Shown: positions 54,011 through 62,509 of the stretch, in pieces
Layout of the letters: each line of letters begins with the position of its first letter
Numbering within the stretch: the stretch's first letter is position 1
Source of the DNA: Pseudomonas sp. MPC6
GTDB lineage: Bacteria; Pseudomonadota; Gammaproteobacteria; Pseudomonadales; Pseudomonadaceae
DNA: 64,000 bases
Direction: 5' to 3'
Assembly: GCF_006094435.1 (NCBI RefSeq)
Contig: NZ_CP034783.1
Span: forward strand, 4,367,001-4,431,000
Program-made: the position numbers and the translations under genes
The notes under the pieces: model-generated
Database searches by the model: none
What the model was told of the DNA's origin: nothing
The model's input: the letters and a program-made list of their open reading frames with translations, nothing else

Positions 54011-55087
54011 CTACAGTTGAATGGGGTGAGCCAATGTCGGCTGCTGCAACTGCGCGGCGCACTGGTTGAGGTCATCGATCACCTTCTGCGACAGGCTCAC
54101 GCCTTCGAGCAACGCTTGCTCGCGCAGCTTCAGGCCGGCCTGGCCCGGCAAGCGCACCGGGCGCTCGGGGTCCACCGGACGGCTGGCCCGGATCAGCTTG
54201 CTCAGGAACGAACTTTCGTCGGTGAAGGCGTCCAGCCCGCCGAAGAAACGCGGGTCAATCACCACCGCCGTGGCCGAGGCGCCCCACTGGTCCGGCGCGT
54301 CCTTGCGCCCATGGCCGGCCAACCCCGAGGTCAGGGCCTCGACCAGAATCGCCAGGGCAAAGCCCTTGTGGCCGAAGGCCTGGCCGCCCAGGGGCAGAAT
54401 GCTGCCCGGCGGCGTGGTGAAGAAGTCGGCCGGATCATCGCTCAGCTGTCCCTCGTTGCTCATCAGCACCGGGTGCGGCAGTGGGCTGCCGGCCTCGCGG
54501 CACTGGCCGACCAGGCCCAGGGTCACGGTGGACATGCTCACATCCAGCAGGATCGGTTCGCCCCGGGTCGGGATGCCGGCGGCAATCGGGTTGGGCGTGT
54601 AGATCGGGTCGATCCCGCCATGGGCGCACACCAGTCCCACCGACGGGTCCGAGGAATAGACCATGGCCACCAGGCCGCGGTCAGTGAAAGGCTTCAAGTA
54701 AGCGGCCAGGCAACCGATGTGCGAGGCACGGCGCACCACGGCGATCCCTATGCCCTGCGCCGTGGCGCCCTTGGCCGCACAGTCCAGGGCGCGGCTGACA
54801 CAATACGGGCCAAGCACATAGTGGCCGTCGAACAGCGCAGAGATACCGCTGTCCGAAACCTGCTCGAGCAACCCGGCACTGGCCTTGACCTGCCCCGTCA
54901 GCATGCCGCCGATATAGCGGCTCACCAGGTTGAGGCCGTGGGTGCGATGGCCCAGCAGTTCACCTTCGAGCAGCACCCGGGTCACCACTCGGGCGACCTC
55001 GGCATCGGCCCCGGCTGTTGCGAACAAATGCTCGACGAAGGTGGTGAGTGTTTGAGCGTCGTAACGGGTTGTGGCAATCAGGGACAT
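54011..55087 (-). CDS. Malate/L-lactate dehydrogenase family (Ldh_2) oxidoreductase
   Basis: A 358-residue NAD(P)-dependent oxidoreductase of the Ldh_2 family (YbiC, YiaK, DpkA). GHRTHGLNLVSRYI holds the catalytic His (about residue 48); VRRASHIGCLAAYLKP and LPLGGQAFGHKGFALAILVEAL bind cofactor. Members reduce 2-keto acids, 2,3-diketogulonate or cyclic imines. GAGAGG lies 5 bases before the ATG. Context suggests a 2-keto-3-deoxy or 2-keto sugar acid as substrate; not provable here. Confidence 0.85.
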   Translation of the reverse strand: MSLIATTRYDAQTLTTFVEHLFATAGADAEVARVVTRVLLEGELLGHRTHGLNLVSRYIGGMLTGQVKASAGLLEQVSDSGISALFDGHYVLGPYCVSRALDCAAKGATAQGIGIAVVRRASHIGCLAAYLKPFTDRGLVAMVYSSDPSVGLVCAHGGIDPIYTPNPIAAGIPTRGEPILLDVSMSTVTLGLVGQCREAGSPLPHPVLMSNEGQLSDDPADFFTTPPGSILPLGGQAFGHKGFALAILVEALTSGLAGHGRKDAPDQWGASATAVVIDPRFFGGLDAFTDESSFLSKLIRASRPVDPERPVRLPGQAGLKLREQALLEGVSLSQKVIDDLNQCAAQLQQPTLAHPIQL

Positions 55088-55233
55088 GGGACCTCTCGGG
55101 CAGTACGGCAGACTTCTTGTTATGGCTCGCCCGTTCCGTGACGGGAGACTCTGCGATAACTGTAGGGAGCCCGCTTCAACATTCCCAATGAGATGATCCG
55201 ATCAATCGATAACCGGGCGTTATCGAGTTGGCG

Positions 55234-56181
55234 CTATTGCCCGCGCAAATACTGCAGCAGCGTATTCAACGCCACCGACCTTGGCCGGGAACGCAAGGTC
55301 AGCAGGCCAATGTTGACCATGGAAATCGGCAGCTCGACCGGCAACACAGCGACCATGCCATAGCGCGCATAATGCTCGGCCACGTCATTGGGCACCACCG
55401 CGATCATGTCCGACGCCTCGAGCATCGCGGTGGTTGCGAGGATCGACGCGGTTTCGACAATGTCCAGCGATTGCACCATGCCGGCGGCCTGCAGCGCCGT
55501 TTCCACCCGGCGGCGCATGGGGCTGCCGATGGGGTGCAGGATCCAGGTCAATGCAATCAAGTCGGCCAACTGCAGTGGCGAGGAACCCGCCAACGGGTGA
55601 CCCGCCCGGGCGATCACGCGCATCTGCTCGCCGTTGTCGAACAGCTCGATGTCCAGGTCCTGACTGTCGCTCTGGTCCGGCAAGCGCCCCAGCACCACAT
55701 CGAAATCGCCGCGCAGCAAGGCCGGCAGCAAGGTATCGCTGGTACCCACCTCAATGGAAATCCGCACCTTGGGGTGATCGCGCTTGTACGCCAGCACCGC
55801 TTTGGTCAGCAGCCGGGGCACCGGCCCCATCACGCTGCCGACGCGCACCCGTCCCATGGCCCCGCGCTCCAGTTCCGCGATCTGCGCCTGGGCCTGCTCG
55901 AACTCATGCAGCGCGCCCTGGGCATAACGGATCATCACCTCGCCGTAAAGCGTGGGCTGCATGCCGCGGGGCAAGCGTTCGAACAGGCGCACGCCGAGGC
56001 GCTCCTCCAGTTGCTGCAACAGCAGGCTGGCGGCCGGTTGCGTGGTGTGCATCGCCGTGGCCGCCCGACGCAGGTTGCCGAACTCACCCAGGGCATTGAG
56101 CAAGGTGATTTGCCGGCTGGAAATTTTCAGCGCGCCAAAACTACGGGGTGGGAGCGTGGTGGCTGCTGGACCTTGAGACAT
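55234..56181 (-). CDS. LysR-type regulator (GbpR/GalR-like) of the sugar-acid cluster
   Basis: A 315-residue LysR protein. The helix-turn-helix lies at residues ~25-75 (LNALGEFGNLRRAATAMHTTQPAASLLLQQLE in part) and an effector domain follows. The phrase LQQLEERLGVRLFERLPRGMQPT is typical of the GbpR group that senses sugars or sugar acids. It is divergent from the fuconate dehydratase-like gene across about 100 bases and flanked by the dehydrogenase. Confidence 0.87.
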   Translation of the reverse strand: MSQGPAATTLPPRSFGALKISSRQITLLNALGEFGNLRRAATAMHTTQPAASLLLQQLEERLGVRLFERLPRGMQPTLYGEVMIRYAQGALHEFEQAQAQIAELERGAMGRVRVGSVMGPVPRLLTKAVLAYKRDHPKVRISIEVGTSDTLLPALLRGDFDVVLGRLPDQSDSQDLDIELFDNGEQMRVIARAGHPLAGSSPLQLADLIALTWILHPIGSPMRRRVETALQAAGMVQSLDIVETASILATTAMLEASDMIAVVPNDVAEHYARYGMVAVLPVELPISMVNIGLLTLRSRPRSVALNTLLQYLRGQ

Positions 56182-56282
56182 ATCAAATCCGGTATCGCTA
56201 CTTAGGAAACCGTGATTATGCCTGTATCGCTCGGCGACCTACAGTCGAGCCTCCAACTGGTCATCGAGCACAAGAGCCCACC

Positions 56283-57599
56283 ATGAGCATTCGAATCACC
56301 CAGCTGAGCGTTCGCGACATCCGTTTTCCCACTTCCCTGTCGCTGGACGGCTCCGATGCGATGAATAGCGCGCCGGACTATTCCGCGTCCTACGTCGTGC
56401 TGCACACCGACGCCCCTGGCGGCCTGGAAGGCCACGGCCTGACGTTCACCATCGGACGTGGCAACGAGATCTGCGTGGCGGCCGTGCAATCCCTGGCCCC
56501 GATGGTGGTCGGCCTGACCCTGGAAGAGATCGTGGCCGACATGGGCGCCTTCTGGCACACCATCACCGTGGGCGATAGCCAACTGCGCTGGCTGGGCCCG
56601 GAAAAAGGCGTGATCCACCTCGCCACCGCGGCCATCGTCAACGCCCTCTGGGACCTGTGGGCCAAGCACGAAGGCAAGCCCGTATGGAAATTGTTGGCCG
56701 ACATGAGCCCGGAACAATTGGTGCGCTGCCTGGACTTCAGCTACGTCACCGACGTGCTGACCCCGGAAGAAGCCATCGCCCTGCTGCGCCGCCAGGTGCC
56801 GGGCAAGGCCCAGCGTGAAGCGCAGATGCTGCGCGAAGGCTACCCCGGCTACACCACCGCGCCGGGCTGGCTCGGCTACAGCGAAGACAAAATGCGCCAA
56901 CTGGCCCGGGCCGCGGTCGCGGACGGCTGGACCCACATCAAGCAGAAAATCGGCGCCAACCTGGAAGACGATATCCGCCGCGCAACGATTTTGCGCGAAG
57001 AAATCGGCTGGGAACGGACCCTGATGATGGACGCCAACCAGGTCTGGGACGTCGATGAGTCGGTCGCGAACATGCGCCGCCTGGCCGCGTTCGAACCGTT
57101 GTGGATCGAAGAGCCGACCAGCCCCGACGACATCCTCGGCCATGCCAGCATCCGCCGGCGCATCGCACCGATCGGCGTCGCCAGCGGCGAGCATTGCCAC
57201 AACCGGGTGATGTTCAAGCAGATGTTCCAGGCCGGTGCACTGGACTTCTGCCAGTTGGACGCGGCGCGCCTGGGCGGCCTGAACGAGGTGTTGATCGTGC
57301 TGCTGATGGCCGCCAAATTCAACGTGCCGGTCTGCCCCCATGGCGGTGGCGTCGGTCTGTGCGAGTACGTGCAGAACATCGCCCTGTTCGACTACATCGC
57401 CGTCTCGGCCTCGCTGCACAACCGGGTCCTCGAATACGTCGACCACCTGCACGAGCACTTCCTCGACCCGGTGGTGATCCGCCGCGGCCGCTACATGCCA
57501 CCGCAGCGTGCGGGCTACAGCATCGAAATGACCGCTGAAACCCTGGAGCGTTACCAGTATCCCCACGGACAGGTGTGGCTCGATATCGCCGGCACTTGA
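56283..57599 (+). CDS. L-fuconate dehydratase, enolase superfamily
   Basis: A 438-residue acid-sugar dehydratase. Its catalytic positions run exactly two ahead of Xanthomonas FucD as I recall it: K220-x-K222, metal ligands D250, E276 and E303, and H353 with D326. IEEPTSPDDILGHA and FLDPVVIRRGRYMPP are FucD-group wording. It removes water from L-fuconate or a related acid to give a 2-keto-3-deoxy acid. ATG 56283 was chosen over longer frames. Nearby transporter, oxidoreductase and LysR genes fit a small sugar-acid pathway. Confidence 0.9.
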   Translation: MSIRITQLSVRDIRFPTSLSLDGSDAMNSAPDYSASYVVLHTDAPGGLEGHGLTFTIGRGNEICVAAVQSLAPMVVGLTLEEIVADMGAFWHTITVGDSQLRWLGPEKGVIHLATAAIVNALWDLWAKHEGKPVWKLLADMSPEQLVRCLDFSYVTDVLTPEEAIALLRRQVPGKAQREAQMLREGYPGYTTAPGWLGYSEDKMRQLARAAVADGWTHIKQKIGANLEDDIRRATILREEIGWERTLMMDANQVWDVDESVANMRRLAAFEPLWIEEPTSPDDILGHASIRRRIAPIGVASGEHCHNRVMFKQMFQAGALDFCQLDAARLGGLNEVLIVLLMAAKFNVPVCPHGGGVGLCEYVQNIALFDYIAVSASLHNRVLEYVDHLHEHFLDPVVIRRGRYMPPQRAGYSIEMTAETLERYQYPHGQVWLDIAGT

Positions 57600-57707
57600 T
57601 CGTCACGGCCGCGACCGCCCAGACAAGGCTTCCAGCGCCCATTGTTCAGGAGCGCTGCAGGACCTTCCGTTCAGCGCTCATGGCTGTTCGTACACCCCCT
57701 GGCGGGC

Positions 57708-58403
57708 TCAAGCCAGCAGCTCGGTGATCCACCGGGCCTGCCGGGCGACCTCTTGCACCTTCTCCTCGGGCACGGCCTGCCGCGCCCGGTCGAAGTTACC
57801 CAGGGTCTTCTGCTTCTGGCGCAGCAGGCGTTGCCACTTGGCCAGGAACACCGGGTTGCGTGCCTGCATCTGCAGCGGGCCGAAGTACAGTTCCTCGGGG
57901 CTGTACACCACCGGCCCGGCGCGCTCGGCGACGATGATTTCGTAGTAGAAACGGTTTTCCCGCAGCAACTCTTCGCAGAGGATGCGGTAGCCATTGTCCA
58001 TCAGCCATTGGCGCAGCGGCTGCTCGCCGCCGTTGGGCTGCAGGATCAGCCGCTCCCGGCCGCTCAGGCGCGCCTTGCCACTGTCCAGGATGTCGCGGAT
58101 CGTTTCGCCGCCCATGCCGCAGACGCTGATCGCCGTGATCCCGTCTCCCGGCTCGATCGCCGCCAGGCCATGGGCCAGGCGCACGCTGATCCGCTGCTCC
58201 AGGCCGTTCTCGCGCACGGTGCGTTCGGCCGAGCGGAACGGCGTCAATGCCACCTCGCCGGCCACCGCCGTCGCTATCGCGCCACGGCGCATCAACGCCA
58301 CCGGCAGGTAGCCGTGATCCGAGCCGATATCGGCCAGGCGCGCCCCGGCGGGCACCTGCGCCGCCACGCGCTCCAGGCGCATCGACAATGTCTGTTCGTT
58401 CAA
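57708..58403 (-). CDS. TrmK-like tRNA (adenine-N1) methyltransferase family protein
   Basis: A 231-residue SAM-dependent methyltransferase of the TrmK (m1A22 in tRNA)/DUF633 family. ADIGSDHGYLPVALMRRG is the SAM motif, CGMGGETIRDIL and ILQPNGGEQPLRQWL the catalytic region. Residues NEQTLSMRLERVA should begin the protein; TTG 58403 with AAGGA 7 bases upstream gives that start, whereas ATG 58382 would cut it and the frame to 58589 lacks a site. A C-terminal helical tail is usual. The family acts on tRNA in Gram-positives; its Pseudomonas role is not established. Confidence 0.83.
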   Translation of the reverse strand: MNEQTLSMRLERVAAQVPAGARLADIGSDHGYLPVALMRRGAIATAVAGEVALTPFRSAERTVRENGLEQRISVRLAHGLAAIEPGDGITAISVCGMGGETIRDILDSGKARLSGRERLILQPNGGEQPLRQWLMDNGYRILCEELLRENRFYYEIIVAERAGPVVYSPEELYFGPLQMQARNPVFLAKWQRLLRQKQKTLGNFDRARQAVPEEKVQEVARQARWITELLA

Positions 58404-58473
58404 CTGCAGTTCCTTTTCACACGTACCGTCTAATCTGAGAGTATCCGACTGCACACACGCTGCCAGCCGCCTC

Positions 58474-58788
58474 ATGCAGAAAAAGGCCATGATCGCAAAA
58501 ACGGCACACCACTGCTCGTCTTGGGTCCTGCCCTCGCTGCTCGCCATCCACCTGGCGTTGCTGGCGGGATGTTCAGGCAAGGCGGCCACAGCTCGCTATC
58601 CGGCGTCGAGCCTGGGCTCCAACTGCTATGCCAAGGCGCTGCCCACGTCCGGCGAGGGCGGCCTCGCCTGGGGCGACACCTTGAGCGTGGCGCGCAAGAA
58701 ATCCCTGAATAACTGCATTCGCTACGCCGGCCGATCCGGTGGCACGCCGGATACCTGCCAAGTGGTGTTGGCCGAATGCAGAAAATAG
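58474..58788 (+). CDS. Small predicted lipoprotein
   Basis: A 104-residue protein with a lipobox (LLAGC, Cys33) after a hydrophobic segment (PSLLAIHLALLAGC). The mature ~70 residues contain four spaced Cys (around 51, 78, 95 and 101) that could form two disulfides. ATG 58474 or 58489 could start it. It is divergent from the TrmK-like gene across about 70 bases, and the TonB receptor follows. I do not recognise a family with known function. Confidence 0.7.
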   Translation: MQKKAMIAKTAHHCSSWVLPSLLAIHLALLAGCSGKAATARYPASSLGSNCYAKALPTSGEGGLAWGDTLSVARKKSLNNCIRYAGRSGGTPDTCQVVLAECRK

Positions 58789-58837
58789 GCGTGTAGCAAA
58801 CAGGCGTGCAAAAAATAGCAGCGCAGAAAATAGCGTG
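58778..58837. repeat. Short direct repeats at the lipoprotein 3' end
   Basis: GCAGAAAATAGGCGTG (58778-58793), a partial GCAAAAAATAGC (58808-58819) and GCAGAAAATAGCGTG (58823-58837) repeat the bases around the lipoprotein stop. It looks like a small local duplication. Confidence 0.6.
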
Positions 58838-58934
58838 CGGAAATATTCGCTCACTTAAATTAAACATGTGTTTCCTTCGTTCTTCTCTACGTCGCAGTTC
58901 TTCACTGCCCGTTCCTGTCCGTCTGGAGTTCTCA

Positions 58935-61061
58935 ATGCCCTCGCCCAAATCCTTGCCCGCTGCGCTGCTGGGGCTGGCCCTTGCCTGTCCCGCCCTGGCC
59001 GAGACCCGAGGCCTGGAGCTTGGACAAGTGCTGATCGGGGCCGAGGACCGCAGCGGTGAAGACGCCTCGATCGAGGACGCCAGGGCCCGGCTGGCCGAAG
59101 TGCCCGGCGGCACCAATGTGGTCGACCTGCGCCGCGCCCTGCAAGGCCGCGTGGCCAGCAACCAGGATGTGCTGGCCTATCAACCGGGGGTCTATGCCCA
59201 GTCTGCGGGCAACGAAGGGGTCAAGATCTCGATCCGCGGGTCGGGGATCAACCGGGCGCCGGGCGCCCATGCTTCAGGTGTGTACGCCATGCTCGACGGC
59301 CTGCCACTGACCGGCCCTGGCGGCACGCCTTATGAATTGCTGGAGCCGTTGTGGCTCGACCACGTGGAAGTGCTGCGCGGCGCCAACGGTTTCGACCGGG
59401 GCGCCCTGGCCTTGGGCGGGGCCATCGATTACGTCAGCCACACCGGCTACGACGCACCGCTGTTGCAGGTGCGCTACGCCATGGGCAGCCACGGTTATCA
59501 GCAGCGCCAGGTCAGCTCCGGGCAGGTGCTGGGTGACTTCGACTACTACGTGGCCACGACCGACGCGCGTGCCGACGGTTACCAGGACCACACCGCCAGC
59601 GACAGTCAGGGCTTCATCGCCAACTTCGGCTATCGCTTCAATTCGAACCTGGAAACCCGCTTCTACCTGCGTTATCGCCAGACCGACAACGACCTCGCCG
59701 GACGCGTGACCAAGCACTCCATCGAGCACGACCCACGGGCGGCCAACCCCGCCTACGTGGCGCGGGACGACAGCCGTGAGCAACCGGGCAGCACCTTCAT
59801 CGGCAACAAGACCACCTACTACATCGACGACGATTCGAGTATCCAGACCGGCCTTGTCTACCACGACTACCCCATGGACCTGCGCGAGGGCCCCAACCGC
59901 TTGAAGGTGGCGTACACGGACGTCAGCGGCACCTTCGACTACAAGCGACGCGACACCCTCTGGGGCCTGGAAAGCCGGAGCACTGCGGGCCTGCGTGTCA
60001 CCAGACACCTGCCCAATGCCGGCGCCAGCGAATCGGTGCGCATCCCCAGCGGCAACACCGCAGGTTATGCGCCGGGCACGCCCATGCGCAACTTCACCTA
60101 CCAGGGTTCGGACACCGTCCTGCACCTGGGCAATGACCTGGAGATCGCCGACGACCTGTGGCTGACGACCGGCCTCGCCGCCATTTACACCCGCCGCGAA
60201 AGCGCCGTGACCTACCCGCAAGGCGGTGGCAAGACCAGCCTGAACGACTGGGACTACGCCCCGCGCCTGGGCCTGCGCTACCAACTGACACCGGAGCTGC
60301 AGCTGTTCGGCAACCTCAGCCGCTCGGTCGAAGCGCCACACCCCTGGTCGCTGATCTACAGCGCCGACCAACGCTTCCCGGCCGGTAGCGGCGCCGCCAC
60401 AGGCACCCAGCGCGATCCGATCAAGTTGCAAAACCAGACCGCGACCACCCTGGAAATCGGCGGCCGCGGCGACAGCACAATCGGCCAATGGAGCCTGGCC
60501 TGGTACTACGCCCAGGTGCACCACGAATTGCTCTCGGTGCTGCCGGATGCCAACGCCATCACGCCCTACGAACTCAACGCCAGCCCCACCGTGCATCAGG
60601 GCGTGGAAGCCAGCCTGTCGAGCGACCTATGGTCACGGGACGACGGCGGCCAACTGAGCCTGCGCCAGAGCTATACCTTCAGTGACTTCCATTACCGCGA
60701 CGACGACCGCTTCGGCGACAACCGCCTGCCAGGCCTGCCGATGCACTATTACCAGGGCGAACTGCGCTATGACTGGCCCCAGGGTTTCTTCGCTGCGCTC
60801 AATACCCAGTGGGTGTCCAAGGTCGCAGTTGATTACGCCAACAGCTACTACGCCGATCCCTACGCACTGTTCGGCGCGACCCTGGGCTACAACGCGCCCA
60901 AGGGCGACTGGCAGACCTGGCTGGATATGCGCAACCTGACCGACCGGCACTACGCGGGCACCGTCACGCCGGGCTATGACGACAAAGGCCTGGATGCGGC
61001 ACGGTCCACGCCGGGCGAGGGGCTGGCGATGTATGTCGGGGTGTCGTGGAGCTTGCGCTGA
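58935..61061 (+). CDS. TonB-dependent outer-membrane receptor (FecA-like group)
   Basis: A 708-residue receptor. The signal peptide is LPAALLGLALACPALA (cleavage about residue 22), then a plug domain (VVDLRRALQGRVASNQDVLAYQPGVY in part; VKISIRGSGINRAPGAHASG) and a 22-strand barrel ending in VGVSWSLR. ATG 58935 follows GGAG by 6 bases. Plug wording is like FecA-type dicitrate or xenosiderophore receptors, but no signalling extension or adjacent fecIR is present, so it is a plain receptor. Ligand unknown; no clear Fur box was seen upstream. Confidence 0.88.
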   Translation: MPSPKSLPAALLGLALACPALAETRGLELGQVLIGAEDRSGEDASIEDARARLAEVPGGTNVVDLRRALQGRVASNQDVLAYQPGVYAQSAGNEGVKISIRGSGINRAPGAHASGVYAMLDGLPLTGPGGTPYELLEPLWLDHVEVLRGANGFDRGALALGGAIDYVSHTGYDAPLLQVRYAMGSHGYQQRQVSSGQVLGDFDYYVATTDARADGYQDHTASDSQGFIANFGYRFNSNLETRFYLRYRQTDNDLAGRVTKHSIEHDPRAANPAYVARDDSREQPGSTFIGNKTTYYIDDDSSIQTGLVYHDYPMDLREGPNRLKVAYTDVSGTFDYKRRDTLWGLESRSTAGLRVTRHLPNAGASESVRIPSGNTAGYAPGTPMRNFTYQGSDTVLHLGNDLEIADDLWLTTGLAAIYTRRESAVTYPQGGGKTSLNDWDYAPRLGLRYQLTPELQLFGNLSRSVEAPHPWSLIYSADQRFPAGSGAATGTQRDPIKLQNQTATTLEIGGRGDSTIGQWSLAWYYAQVHHELLSVLPDANAITPYELNASPTVHQGVEASLSSDLWSRDDGGQLSLRQSYTFSDFHYRDDDRFGDNRLPGLPMHYYQGELRYDWPQGFFAALNTQWVSKVAVDYANSYYADPYALFGATLGYNAPKGDWQTWLDMRNLTDRHYAGTVTPGYDDKGLDAARSTPGEGLAMYVGVSWSLR

Positions 61062-61083
61062 GACTGGACGTACCGTCTGTAAC

Positions 61084-61160
61084 AGCCGGTAATTCTACAG
61101 CCGGTCCGGGTGGCTGAAGGATTGCCGGGCGTCCCGGCCAGCGGCGTTTGAGCGAGGCCT
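61084..61160 (+). pseudogene. 3' remnant of a second F420-reductase-like gene
   Basis: The plus-strand frame reads PVILQPVRVAEGLPGVPASGV then stops. It matches the C-terminal PVLLPLARADEGLPGGPASGV of the 5625 protein, and the DNA match runs on past the stop (TTGAGCGAGGCC) with a one-base deletion after GGCGT that makes the premature TGA (61149-61151). Nothing upstream of 61084 continues it, so the rest of the gene is gone. It lies between the receptor and TetR stops. Confidence 0.75.
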
Positions 61161-61812
61161 AAGCGCCGCGCTTGCGCCGCGCCTGTGCATCTTCCGCCAA
61201 CGCCTGACGCACCAGCGCCCGAGCCGCCCAGGCGGCGGTGTCGAGGGATTCTTCGATGCTCGCGCCACTGATGTCACGCACGGCGATCAACGCCTCGGTA
61301 CCCATCACGATCGACAGCGCCTGCTTCAGGCGTTTGCGCGCCCGGGGCGACAGCACGTCTTTGAGCGAGTCGACGATCGGCTCGATATAGCTCATCCGTC
61401 GACCCGGTCGCAGGGGCTCGTGGGACTCGCTTTCGAGCCACACCGTCATGAACGAACGCTCCATCACGTGCAGGCCGATCTCGTCGTCGAGCAGCAACGT
61501 ATTCAACGCATTCGCCGCCAGACCGATGCCCTTTACCGGATCCTCTCCCGGCCGCCAGAGGTTCTCCAGCGGCTGCATCTCACGATCGGCCGCCGTCTCG
61601 CTGATCAACGCCTCCATCGAGGGAAAGTAGCGATACGCCGTGGCGCGCGACACCTTCGCGCGCTCGGCCACTTGCGCCACGGTAGGGTTATGGCCCTCGT
61701 CGCGCATGGCCACGGCGGCATCGATCAGTGCCTGCCGGGTTCGCAGCTTCTGGTTGGCGCGAACCTGCGCATCGCCGTCCCGGACAGGCGGGCTTGACTT
61801 CGGGGTCGCCAT
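61159..61812 (-). CDS. TetR-family transcriptional repressor
   Basis: A 217-residue TetR protein. The N-terminal helix-turn-helix is TVAQVAERAKVSRATAYRYFP (about residues 44-64, shown as TVAQVAERAKVSRATAYRY); the rest is a helical ligand domain with no clear motif. It is divergent from the small membrane protein gene at 61920 and followed, at its stop, by the F420-reductase-like remnant. It may control the 61920-63574 pair (inference). Confidence 0.87.
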   Translation of the reverse strand: MATPKSSPPVRDGDAQVRANQKLRTRQALIDAAVAMRDEGHNPTVAQVAERAKVSRATAYRYFPSMEALISETAADREMQPLENLWRPGEDPVKGIGLAANALNTLLLDDEIGLHVMERSFMTVWLESESHEPLRPGRRMSYIEPIVDSLKDVLSPRARKRLKQALSIVMGTEALIAVRDISGASIEESLDTAAWAARALVRQALAEDAQARRKRGA

Positions 61813-61919
61813 GGAATAAATGATACTCCGTCTTGTAATGAGACATGAGTCTCATAATAGACACAACGGCGACCCGCAACAAGAGGCCGCCCATTATGAG
61901 CACGCATGAGGTGAATGCC

Positions 61920-62345
61920 ATGAATCACACTCCCCGTTCACGAACCTGGTTTCGGCTCGCGGCCCTCTACTTTGCGCTTGGCGTGATGCTGGGTGTGGCG
62001 ATGGGCGCGTCCGGCGACCACTCGCTCTTCGCGGTCCATGCCCATATCAATCTGTTGGGATGGGTGTCGATGGCACTGTTCGGCCTGATCGCCACACTGC
62101 ACCCGTCAATCACCGAAGGGCGCACGGCTGCCGCACAGTTCTGGACCTACAACGTTGGCGTCCCGGTGATGCTCGGCGCCCTGACACTGCGCCTCAAGGG
62201 CTTGCCGTCCGTCGAGCCATTGATTGGCGTCGCCTCGATCCTCATTGGCTGCAGCGTGCTGCTGTTTGTGTGGCTGGTGTTCTCGCGCATCGGGGTCACG
62301 GCCAAGGGCTTGAGCGGCGCGACTGGTGAATCACGGCTGTCATGA
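61920..62345 (+). CDS. Small four-helix membrane protein, heme-copper-oxidase-like fragment
   Basis: A 141-residue integral membrane protein with four predicted helices (about 12-32, 44-66, 78-98 and 103-124). The AHINLLGWVSMALFGLIATL segment resembles a helix of cbb3/NorB-type subunit I with its conserved His, but the protein is far too short for an oxidase. Similar short genes are often annotated cytochrome-c-oxidase-like. ATG 61920 has GAGGTG upstream; earlier ATGs are possible. Function unknown. Confidence 0.72.
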   Translation: MNHTPRSRTWFRLAALYFALGVMLGVAMGASGDHSLFAVHAHINLLGWVSMALFGLIATLHPSITEGRTAAAQFWTYNVGVPVMLGALTLRLKGLPSVEPLIGVASILIGCSVLLFVWLVFSRIGVTAKGLSGATGESRLS

Positions 62346-62509
62346 CCCGCTGTGTATCACAGTGTGTCTGACTGGCAGCTGGATACACAGGTTTGCACCC
62401 GGCCCGTGATTCGACACAGGCCGGATACGTCGCCGCGGTCAAATGCAACCCAGGTTTCAAAGGGATCACACAGACACCCTGGCCAACGGCTTGTAACGGA
62501 GACATCAGC

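Noticed and set aside
56202..57566. 454-codon minus-strand frame opposite the fuconate dehydratase
   Set aside because: Antisense shadow of a gene with full catalytic residues; no recognisable domain.
58838..58934. Fur box before the TonB receptor
   Set aside because: The AT-rich stretch has no convincing match to the GATAATGATAATCATTATC pattern.
59274..60596. 440-codon minus-strand frame opposite the TonB receptor
   Set aside because: Antisense shadow; Val/Gly/Ala-rich with no motifs.
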